From positions 1-5,322 of the forward strand of contig WYEI01000314.1 of assembly GCA_009903905.1 (NCBI GenBank): a stretch of 5,322 nucleotides of DNA, in the 5' to 3' direction. Below the pieces are notes generated by a model. It was not told the DNA's origin. It saw only the letters and a list, made by a program, of their open reading frames with translations, and searched no databases. The stretch is from Pyrobaculum sp. GTDB taxonomy: Archaea > Thermoproteota > Thermoprotei > Thermoproteales > Thermoproteaceae. How positions within the stretch are numbered: the first letter of the stretch is position 1; each line of letters begins with the position of its first letter. The position numbers and the translations under genes are program-made. Shown here piece after piece: positions 1-4,655 of the stretch.

Positions 1-2
1 TC

Positions 3-377
3 CTCTACCTCGGCACCATAGTAGGCGACCTGAAAGAAATAAGAGCCGACATAGCAAGACTAGACCACAGAATCGACGAAACAAACAAAAGAATAGACCA
101 GACAAACCAACGCATAGACGAGGTTGCGAAGTCGCTTTCGGCGCGGGTAGACGAGACCAACAGAAGAATAGACGAGATAAGCAGAAGCCTATCTGCGCGG
201 ATCGACGAGACGAATAAAAGGATTGACGACTTGGCGAGGAGTCTCTCTGCCAGAATTGACGAAACGAATAAGAGGATTGATGACTTGGCTAAGAGGATTG
301 ACGCCGTCCAGACCACCCTTCTGGAGATCCAGAAGCTACTGCTGGAACTCGTCAAGACGCGGCAGTCGGCACCTTGA
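3..377 (+). CDS. Coiled-coil repeat protein, C-terminal part (5' end outside window)
   Basis: The frame is open from base 3 to the TGA at 375-377 (124 residues) with no start in the window, so the gene begins upstream. The visible part is almost entirely a charged coiled coil: three heptads (RIDETNK, RIDQTNQ, RIDEVAK) followed by three copies of an 18-residue unit, SLSARIDETNKRIDDLAR. Eighteen residues equal one heptad plus one hendecad, a period that keeps a coiled coil in register. The C-terminus is a Leu-rich helix (TLLEIQKLLLELVKTR). There are no Cys, membrane segments or catalytic motifs. Comparison of repeat units shows mostly synonymous differences, which supports this frame over the overlapping minus-strand frame. 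Pyrobaculum genomes carry multicopy coiled-coil families (the paREP15 type); membership is possible but only inferred. Function is unknown; a structural or oligomerising role is the most that can be said. Confidence 0.82.
   Translation, partial: LYLGTIVGDLKEIRADIARLDHRIDETNKRIDQTNQRIDEVAKSLSARVDETNRRIDEISRSLSARIDETNKRIDDLARSLSARIDETNKRIDDLAKRIDAVQTTLLEIQKLLLELVKTRQSAP
132..293 (+). repeat. Three tandem 54-bp (18-residue) coiled-coil repeats
   Basis: Units lie at 132-185, 186-239 and 240-293. Units 2 and 3 encode 17 of 18 identical residues but differ at 11 of 54 bases, ten of which are synonymous. Unit 1 is more diverged (SLSARVDETNRRIDEISR). The repeat is therefore an old protein-level duplication kept by selection rather than a fresh DNA tandem repeat. 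Confidence 0.85.
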
Positions 378-513
378 ATGCGGAATACGCGGACCCGCCT
401 CTCTGACCGCCTACATTTCGGCGCCTCCATCTAGATCTCTACGCGGGTCGCCTCCTTGTTGCATACTCGTCTAGAGGAAGCACCGAAGAGCTGGCGAGTA
501 AATGCGCCGGAGC

Positions 514-891
514 CTACCGGAGGACTAGAGCGAAGACCAAGGCGGAGCCGCCAGTTGCGGCCGCGGCGAAGTCGGAGAGGTCAAATGTATCAGCTGTATA
601 AAGTATGTAGATTATAAACATAAACACGATGGTATAGGAGACGAAATTGTGTGTGAGGCCTCCGGCGGCTTTTGCGCCGTTTTCTATACGCTCAAGTGCC
701 TCTGGCAGTGGAACTCTCTCCTTCCGGTAAGCTCTAGACCCCGCCGCCGTGAAGAAGAGGCCTTCATATACAGTGCCTCCCGGGAGCGGGAGCCCCGGCG
801 GCGGGGTCTCCCTCGGCTTGTATAGGATGCAGACAGCCGGCGGCCTCAACCTACACCTAAACCCCTCGAAAAACCGCCTCAGATACAACAC
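514..891 (-). CDS. Hypothetical small membrane protein (uncertain gene)
   Basis: A 125-residue frame with a GTG start and TAG stop; I do not recognise a family. The N-terminal 75 residues are basic and Pro/Gly-rich (including ETPPPGLPLPGG around 28-39), followed by a charged stretch near ERVPLPEALERIENGAKAAGG. The C-terminus has one clear hydrophobic segment (about 82-101, SYTIVFMFIIYILY) and a second weaker one (about 108-124) that ends at the stop. This hydrophobic pattern and a conventional Ala/Glu/Leu composition argue for a real protein. Against it, there is no TATA-like box at the right distance upstream of 891, and the frame stays open a further 60 nt to a stop at 952-954 without an ATG, so the start is unsure and the gene may be an N-terminally damaged remnant. 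It faces the coiled-coil gene tail to tail with a 136-bp gap in which I see no terminator. Confidence 0.45.
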   Translation of the reverse strand: MLYLRRFFEGFRCRLRPPAVCILYKPRETPPPGLPLPGGTVYEGLFFTAAGSRAYRKERVPLPEALERIENGAKAAGGLTHNFVSYTIVFMFIIYILYTADTFDLSDFAAAATGGSALVFALVLR

Positions 892-983
892 AACAAAATC
901 ATGAACTTCAGATGGGAAAGCCGTGAGGGGTTGCGGGGGTGATAGACTGCACTAGGCGGACTGACAAAAGCGTGTCGCGGCCG

Positions 984-1232
984 TCAGACGTCTAGGCGTC
1001 TCAAGACGGAGACGCCGTGAGCCTTCGCCTTCTTTGCCATCCGTGCGTCGAAGATGACGAGAGGTTGCCTATTAGGGTAGGGGTGAACGGTAACAACAAT
1101 GTAACACGTAGTGGTCTTGACGACCACGTCACGAAACGTCCTGTTTAGATACTTAACGATAGTACTCCTACGTTCTTTTTCTACCTCTCTCCAGCTGAGG
1201 GTGGCAGGATTAAAGACTAGGTTCTCCTTATG
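984..1232 (-). pseudogene. Start-less gene remnant, C-terminal end of an unidentified protein
   Basis: An 82-codon minus-strand frame runs from just after an in-frame TAG (1233-1235) to a TGA at 984-986. The product looks protein-like: a polar helix (SWREVEKERRSTIVKYL), a beta-rich core (VVVKTTTCYIVVTVHPYP) and a tail (LVIFDARMAKKAKAHGVSVL) resembling the final strand-helix-strand of an alpha/beta domain. The only GTG is at codon 36, and ATG appears only near the C-terminus. Reading back through the TAG gives 34 more open codons to an ATG at 1335-1337, so a 117-residue ancestor interrupted by one nonsense codon is possible, although that upstream stretch looks less protein-like. I do not recognise the family. 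Other explanations are a chance open frame or a start codon I cannot identify. Confidence 0.35.
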
Positions 1233-1330
1233 CTATACCAGCCGCCCTGGATAAGCTGAAAAACGCATTGTTGTACGCCTTAGAGCACCTACACAGCTCA
1301 CGTAATGACGTACGTTTGCCTGTGATTTAA
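1214..1330 (+). pseudogene. Possible short plus-strand gene remnant
   Basis: A 38-codon frame between stops, ending in TAA at 1328-1330. Its translation is a plausible amphipathic helix (ALDKLKNALLYALEHLHSSR) followed by a short tail. It has no ATG or GTG start and overlaps the minus-strand remnant by about 20 bases, so the two cannot both be complete genes. It could be the C-terminal relic of a deleted gene or chance; it is too short to decide. Confidence 0.15.
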
Positions 1331-1367
1331 GGAACATACAGCGTATCTGAAGTGAAAAGTCTTCGAA

Positions 1368-1376
1368 TTTTTAAAA
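1368..1376 (+). promoter_or_regulatory. TATA-like box for the 1397 gene
   Basis: TTTTTAAAA is centred at 1372, 25 nt before the ATG at 1397. That is the spacing expected when a crenarchaeal transcript starts at or next to its start codon (leaderless). The box is nearly symmetric, so weak leftward transcription is also possible. Confidence 0.6.
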
Positions 1377-1396
1377 GATTAGGTATAGTGGCGCAT

Positions 1397-2152
1397 ATGA
1401 ACAAGCTGGTGTGGATGGGGATAGCGGCCGTTGCGGCGGTGCTTCTGTTCATGGTGTGGATGTACTCCACATTTATTGATGCCCATACCGCCCCTCCAGA
1501 CAGGTTCAAGCAGATTGACAACACAACAACCAGTCGAACTCAGACCCTCCAACCCCCTCCTACCACAGCCGTCGTAAAACCTCCCTTTAACGCCTCTGCA
1601 TACGAGGTAAACTACACCCTCGTGTTTACAATCTCGTTCAGCGGCATCACGATGACTGTGGAGGGGTGGATGGTCGTCGGGACGGGGCCAGCTGGCAACT
1701 ACAGCTTCGGCATGCTCACCGTACCGCTCCAAGGCACCGCCACGTTTAAGTCGGCTACGGAGGGCAACACCACATATACCATGACGTGCCTCCACGGGGA
1801 CTGCACAGTTAATGAGGAAAAGTGGCCGTTTGCCAGCCTGATTGAGGGCGTCAACGTCACCAGAACCGCCAAGGGGCAGTGCAGGAGGTTGAACTACACC
1901 GGGACGCTGTATGAGGAGCGGGGCATGCTCGACCCGAAGGCGTTCTCCCGTTTCGTAGAAGGCCTGTCGGGCAACTACACAGCGTATGTCTGTGAGGTAA
2001 ATGGGGTTATGCTCTCCGCGGACCTCACGGCAACCGCCTCAGCGCATGGCGAAATGATGCGCATCACGTTGAAGATGGAAGCCGTGAAGGCGGGGCCCTA
2101 CAGCTCAGAAACGTACCGCCGAATCCTGCAGGAGGTCAAAACAAACAAGTAA
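1397..2152 (+). CDS. Signal-anchored, sequon-rich extracellular protein of unknown function
   Basis: The product is 251 residues from the ATG at 1397. The frame extends back to a GTG at 1352, but the TATA-like box lies between the two, so a transcript would not include that GTG; the ATG also puts the hydrophobic segment directly at the N-terminus. Residues 4-23 form one membrane helix or signal anchor with no obvious cleavage site. A Thr/Pro-rich linker follows (about 42-64), then a beta-rich domain (about 65-228) and a charged C-terminus. There are eight N-x-S/T sequons (Asn 42, 65, 72, 101, 124, 153, 166, 193) and four Cys (131, 136, 162, 199), which suggests an extracellular domain that is N-glycosylated and perhaps disulfide-linked. 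I recognise no family and no catalytic motif. It is transcribed alone and is convergent with the DUF2283-like gene. It could be a cell-surface or substrate-binding accessory protein, but that is inference. Confidence 0.88.
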   Translation: MNKLVWMGIAAVAAVLLFMVWMYSTFIDAHTAPPDRFKQIDNTTTSRTQTLQPPPTTAVVKPPFNASAYEVNYTLVFTISFSGITMTVEGWMVVGTGPAGNYSFGMLTVPLQGTATFKSATEGNTTYTMTCLHGDCTVNEEKWPFASLIEGVNVTRTAKGQCRRLNYTGTLYEERGMLDPKAFSRFVEGLSGNYTAYVCEVNGVMLSADLTATASAHGEMMRITLKMEAVKAGPYSSETYRRILQEVKTNK

Positions 2153-2170
2153 TTTTTTCGCTTTCTCGCT
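2153..2170 (+). terminator. T-run terminator after the 1397 gene
   Basis: Six T residues directly follow the TAA stop and are continued by a pyrimidine-rich stretch (CGCTTTCTCGCT). Archaeal RNA polymerase commonly terminates at such T-runs without a hairpin. Confidence 0.55.
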
Positions 2171-2186
2171 CAGACTCCTTTGACTT

Positions 2187-2218
2187 TGCAACTACCTCCA
2201 CCTCTCTCGACAGTTGCA
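2187..2218. repeat. 7-bp inverted repeat between convergent genes
   Basis: TGCAACT (2187-2193) and AGTTGCA (2212-2218) are perfect inverted copies around an 18-nt pyrimidine-rich loop, in the gap between the genes ending at 2152 and 2223. It could form a stem acting as a transcription end signal, most usefully for the leftward DUF2283-like gene, but there is no T-run on that strand and a chance match of this size is possible. Confidence 0.3.
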
Positions 2219-2222
2219 GGCT

Positions 2223-2540
2223 TCACCATATCTCAATTTTCATGAGGGGAAACACCTCATCTACGTCGGAATCCCAGCTCTCAGCCTCTAGGTCAATGGA
2301 CCAGATCCCCTCCTCGTCTGCAAAGATCACGAAGGTTCCACGGCCGACGACGACGTATTTAGGCTCACCCTCCCGCATGGTGACGGACAAAACGTCAGCT
2401 CTCCTATCGTAATAAGCCCGCGGAGGCTGGCTGATGAAGACCGGGGGTTCAACACTTATAGGCTCTCCGATAACATTACTCCACTCGCTGGAGTTCAACC
2501 TATCATTGCGGAACACCGCGACAACGTGACTCATATCCAT
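2223..2540 (-). CDS. DUF2283-like small protein
   Basis: A 105-residue protein with an ATG at 2538-2540 and a TGA stop. Residues 43-89 match the DUF2283 pattern: an AYYDRRADVLSVTM strand pair, a Gly-containing turn, then VIFADEEGIWSIDLEAESW, where the family normally has a strand, an acidic turn and a strand ending in an E/I-rich segment. The first 40 residues are an extension over the usual 60-80-residue family length. DUF2283 proteins have no established biochemical role; in some genomes they sit beside small toxin-like proteins, but no such partner is visible here. A second ATG at codon 3 is an alternative start; the first is preferred because a TATA-like box is centred about 25 nt upstream. 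The gene lies 24 nt downstream of the glycerate kinase on the same strand, so readthrough is also possible. Confidence 0.8.
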   Translation of the reverse strand: MDMSHVVAVFRNDRLNSSEWSNVIGEPISVEPPVFISQPPRAYYDRRADVLSVTMREGEPKYVVVGRGTFVIFADEEGIWSIDLEAESWDSDVDEVFPLMKIEIW

Positions 2541-2560
2541 AGCATCAAGTCTAAGACTGA

Positions 2561-2568
2561 ATATTTAT
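2561..2568 (-). promoter_or_regulatory. TATA-like box for the DUF2283-like gene
   Basis: On the minus strand this reads ATAAATAT, centred about 25 nt before the ATG at 2540. It overlaps the TAA stop codon of the kinase gene (2565-2567), so the 3' end of the kinase may double as the promoter of the next gene. Confidence 0.45.
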
Positions 2569-3890
2569 CTGTACACAAGCGCTATGAAGACGTCGTTGAC
2601 GTTTGTGCCGGTGGGGCCGGTGTATATGGCCCTGCCGAGCTTGTGAAAAAGCGTGTAGCTGTCATTGTTGTCGAGGTGCTCCAGGGGGTTGAGGCCGGCT
2701 TTTTCAGCCTCCTCCACCGTGTATCCGTCCACCAACGCCCCGGCCGCGGGGCTGTTGCCGTCTACGCCGTCTGTCCCCATGCAAGCCGCAGACACGGGGA
2801 GGCCCCTGGCGGCTACGGCGAAGGAGAGGCAGAGCTCTTGGTTCCTCCCGCCTACGCCTCGGCCCCTCACCCGCACCACGGTCTCCCCGCCGGCCAGCAG
2901 AGCCGCAGGCGGCTTCGCCGGGTGTCCAAACCACGCCGCGGACTTCGCCGCGGAGGCCAAGACGCGGCCGACCTCCCTCGCCTCCCCCTCAAGCGCCGCG
3001 GAGAGGATGACCACGTTGAAGCCCCTGTCTGCCAGGTGCTGGGAGGCGGCGAGGAGCGACTGGAGGTTGCTGGCCACCACCACGTTGTGAACCCTCTCCA
3101 GGAGGGGGTCGCCGGGCTTCACAGTGTCTGGGCTCCGCAGAACCGCGGAGCGTAGATGAGGCGGCATCTCCTCCCAGAGGCCGTATCTCCTCAGGACGGC
3201 CACGGCGTGTTCCCTGGTGGTCTCGTCTGGGGCCGTGGGGCCGGAGGCGATGGTGTCTAGCTTGTCCCCCACTACGTCGCTCATTATAAGCGAAACTACC
3301 CGCCGCGTCTTGATGAGCCTAAGCAACTTCCCGCCTTTGACTCTCGACAGCCTTTTCCTAACCGCGTTGAGCTCCACTATGTCTGCGCCTCTCTTCATGA
3401 GCTCACTTGTGAGCCACGCCACGTCTCGGAGGGAGACCCCCTCCTCCGGCGCCTCGAAGAGCGCAGAGCCGCCACCCGATATCAAGACGAACAAGAGATC
3501 CTCCGGCCCCACAGACTCTAGGTACTGGAGGAGCCTCTGAGAGGCGCGTAGCGTGTCTTCGCCGGGGATTGGGTGGTCGCTCCGCAACGCCTCGACGGGG
3601 CCCACGCGGCCGCCGCCGACCGGCGAAATGACGACGCCGCCGGCCACGGCGTCCCCCAACACGTCGACAACGGCCTGGGCCATCTTTAGAGAGGCCTTGC
3701 CGAACCCCACCACATGCACCGCCCCGGAAAGCTTGTACCTCCGCCCAGCCACCTCCACGCCGTCGCCGCTTCTTTTGACGTATTTAGCAACCGCCCCGTA
3801 GGGGTCCGCCGCCGCCAAGGCCGCCTCCAGCGCATCTAAGAGCACCCCAGCTCCACGGAGTCTCTCCAACTCGCCTCGGTTCTTAATCAC
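2565..3890 (-). CDS. gck: Glycerate 2-kinase (DUF4147 + MOFRL domains)
   Basis: The 441-residue enzyme transfers phosphate from ATP to D-glycerate to give 2-phosphoglycerate (EC 2.7.1.165). In Thermoproteus and relatives this class serves the non-phosphorylative branch of the Entner-Doudoroff pathway; it is cytoplasmic. The N-terminal DUF4147 domain (about 5-250) has FGKAS (63-67, with the conserved Lys), DHPIPG (105-110), SGGGSALFEAP (138-148), a NAVRKRLSRVKGGKL block (175-189) and SDVVGD...IASGPTAPD (204-222). The C-terminal MOFRL domain (about 325-437) has GGETVVRVRGRGVGGRNQE (334-352), GTDGVDGNSPAAGALVDG (372-389) and TGTNVNDV (427-434). Length and all blocks fit a complete, active enzyme. 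The start is GTG at 3888-3890; no in-frame ATG lies nearby, and a TATA-like box is just upstream. It is divergent from the HEPN gene across 26 bp and followed on the same strand by the DUF2283-like gene. Codon use is strongly G/C at third positions. Confidence 0.96.
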   Translation of the reverse strand: MIKNRGELERLRGAGVLLDALEAALAAADPYGAVAKYVKRSGDGVEVAGRRYKLSGAVHVVGFGKASLKMAQAVVDVLGDAVAGGVVISPVGGGRVGPVEALRSDHPIPGEDTLRASQRLLQYLESVGPEDLLFVLISGGGSALFEAPEEGVSLRDVAWLTSELMKRGADIVELNAVRKRLSRVKGGKLLRLIKTRRVVSLIMSDVVGDKLDTIASGPTAPDETTREHAVAVLRRYGLWEEMPPHLRSAVLRSPDTVKPGDPLLERVHNVVVASNLQSLLAASQHLADRGFNVVILSAALEGEAREVGRVLASAAKSAAWFGHPAKPPAALLAGGETVVRVRGRGVGGRNQELCLSFAVAARGLPVSAACMGTDGVDGNSPAAGALVDGYTVEEAEKAGLNPLEHLDNNDSYTLFHKLGRAIYTGPTGTNVNDVFIALVYR

Positions 3891-3892
3891 AG

Positions 3893-3902
3893 TTAAAAAT
3901 AA
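3893..3902 (+). promoter_or_regulatory. TATA-like box for the HEPN/MNT genes
   Basis: TTAAAAATAA, centred about 20 nt before the GTG at 3917. The spacing is slightly short for a strictly leaderless start but is the only A/T-rich box available on this strand. Confidence 0.45.
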
Positions 3903-3906
3903 GCAA

Positions 3907-3915
3907 TAATTTATA
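3907..3915 (-). promoter_or_regulatory. TATA-like box for the glycerate kinase
   Basis: The minus strand reads TATAAATTA, centred about 21 nt before the GTG at 3890. It mirrors the plus-strand box at 3893-3902, so both promoters sit within the 26-bp gap between the two start codons. Confidence 0.5.
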
Positions 3916-3916
3916 C

Positions 3917-4285
3917 GTGGAGCGTTGGGTTCAGAAAGCCGAAAAATACAAAAGCTACGCCCAGCGTAGCCTCGAAGAGGAGGCCTACGACTTGGCTTGT
4001 TTCTTGGCGCAACAGTCGGCTGAGTTCCTTTTGAAGGGGGTGTTGATTAGGGAGGTGGGGGCCAGGCCGCTTACACACAGCCTATACGAAATGGCGAAGA
4101 GACTAGCCCAAGTCCGTACTGTGGAGCTGACTGAGGACGTGGCTAGGTGTGCCAAGTCTCTTGAGGAGCACTACGTGCAGGCTAGGTGTCCCGACGCGCG
4201 GCTGGGGCCCTACGAGCAGTGGGAGGCAGAGGAGTGTCTGCGTTGCCTAGAGATGTTGTGGAGATGGATAGGTGGGTTGAAGTAG
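3917..4285 (+). CDS. HEPN domain protein (partner of MNT nucleotidyltransferase)
   Basis: The 122-residue all-helical protein fits the HEPN family (PF05168) over its whole length. Visible landmarks are an N-terminal helix starting MERWVQKAEKYKSYA, the CFLAQQSAEFLLKGVL helix (28-43; family pattern CF.aqQ.aE..lKa), the TH at 53-54 that usually precedes the third helix, and HYVQARCPDAR (85-95; family pattern HY..aRYPda). HEPN/MNT pairs behave as toxin-antitoxin modules in characterised bacteria (HepT/MntA), where HEPN is an RNase inactivated by AMP transfer from MNT. Here the canonical R-x4-6-H catalytic spacing is absent (the nearest Arg before His85 is seven residues removed), so RNase activity is doubtful. 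Five Cys (28, 78, 91, 107, 110) are unusual for so small a protein. The GTG start is chosen because it begins at the family's usual first helix and just follows a TATA-like box. Its last 22 bases overlap the 5' end of the MNT gene. Confidence 0.9.
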   Translation: MERWVQKAEKYKSYAQRSLEEEAYDLACFLAQQSAEFLLKGVLIREVGARPLTHSLYEMAKRLAQVRTVELTEDVARCAKSLEEHYVQARCPDARLGPYEQWEAEECLRCLEMLWRWIGGLK

Positions 4286-4655
4286 CGAAGAAAAGGAGGG
4301 AATTGCGGCGGCCGTCGCGGCGTTTATAAAAGATACTTGCCGCGTCGGCGACGTGGCGCTCTTCGGCTCGAGGGCCCGAGGCGACTTCCACGACATGAGC
4401 GACTGGGATCTGGCGGTGGTTACGCAAGACGGGGAATACGCCGTAGAGGCTGAGGAGTTTGGACAAGTAGTCTACATACCGTTGTCGAAGCTTCGCCAGC
4501 TCCTCGCCTTCTCCATGCTCATACTCGACGTTGCCTACGAAGGACGCCTCCTCTGTGGAAGAGGAGAGTTTTGGCAGGAATTCACCAGAGAAGTTATGCA
4601 GTACATCAGGGAGAGGAGGCTGGGAAAAAATAGGTGGGGTTGGTATCCCGTCTAG
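4264..4655 (+). pseudogene. MNT-type nucleotidyltransferase, frameshifted near its 5' end
   Basis: The catalytic core is plain: VALFGSRARGDF followed by SDWDLAVV, the GS-x-x-x-G and D-x-D motifs of minimal nucleotidyltransferases, in a frame ending in TAG at 4653-4655. In that frame the only usable start is GTG 4353, immediately before the GS motif, which removes the family's N-terminal helix. The missing helix is encoded in another frame from ATG 4264 (MDRWVEVAKKRREL), overlapping the HEPN stop as is typical of these pairs. That frame closes at TAA 4327-4329. Adding one G at 4305 joins them into a 130-residue protein (...RRELAAAVAAFIKDTCRVGDV...). The break is therefore an apparent 1-base deletion, a sequencing error or, less likely, a -1 frameshift during translation. 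The third acidic residue expected in the strand near QVVYIPL is not evident. If translated from GTG 4353, a 100-residue truncated form would result. In intact pairs MNT adenylylates and silences the HEPN partner. Confidence 0.82.

Larger units (their letters stand above)
892..1396. other. About 500 bp with no intact gene
   Basis: No frame here has both a plausible start and a protein-like composition over its full length. It contains a start-less minus-strand frame (984-1232), a short start-less plus-strand frame (1214-1330) and a TATA-like box at 1368-1376. It is more A/T-rich and stop-rich than the flanking genes. I found no tRNA-like cloverleaf and no complete C/D/C'/D' box set. The best reading is decayed coding sequence plus the promoter of the 1397 gene. 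Confidence 0.6.

Noticed and set aside
5..430. Long minus-strand frame opposite the coiled-coil gene, Ser/Leu-rich
   Set aside because: Its repeats are the reverse complement of the coiled-coil repeats, and the silent-site drift pattern shows the plus frame is the coding one.
223..474. Plus-strand frame overlapping the end of the coiled-coil gene
   Set aside because: Out of frame with the supported gene, Arg/Ser/Pro-rich and without a promoter-like box.
407..601. 64-codon plus-strand frame after the coiled-coil gene
   Set aside because: No ATG, GTG or TTG near its beginning; its second half is antisense to the minus-strand frame ending at 514 and is Ala/Lys-rich as expected of a shadow. Kept only as a remote possibility of a remnant.
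940..1060. Possible box C/D small RNA (GTGATAG ... CTGA, and GATGA near 1050)
   Set aside because: Boxes are imperfect and do not form a complete C-D'-C'-D set with guide-length spacing.
1379..1795. Minus-strand frame opposite the sequon-rich protein
   Set aside because: Arg/Gly/His-rich shadow with no promoter; the plus strand has a clear membrane anchor, sequons and terminator.
2526..3155. Long plus-strand frame opposite the glycerate kinase
   Set aside because: Low-complexity Arg/Ala/Gly/His composition from high third-position G+C of the kinase; the kinase motifs on the minus strand are unambiguous. The same applies to the plus-strand frames at 2665-3090, 3217-3540 and 3553-3801.
4287..4310. 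Programmed -1 frameshift site in the A/G-rich run before the MNT break
   Set aside because: No X-XXY-YYZ heptamer is in register and no stem-loop is obvious downstream; a simple deletion or sequencing error is more economical.
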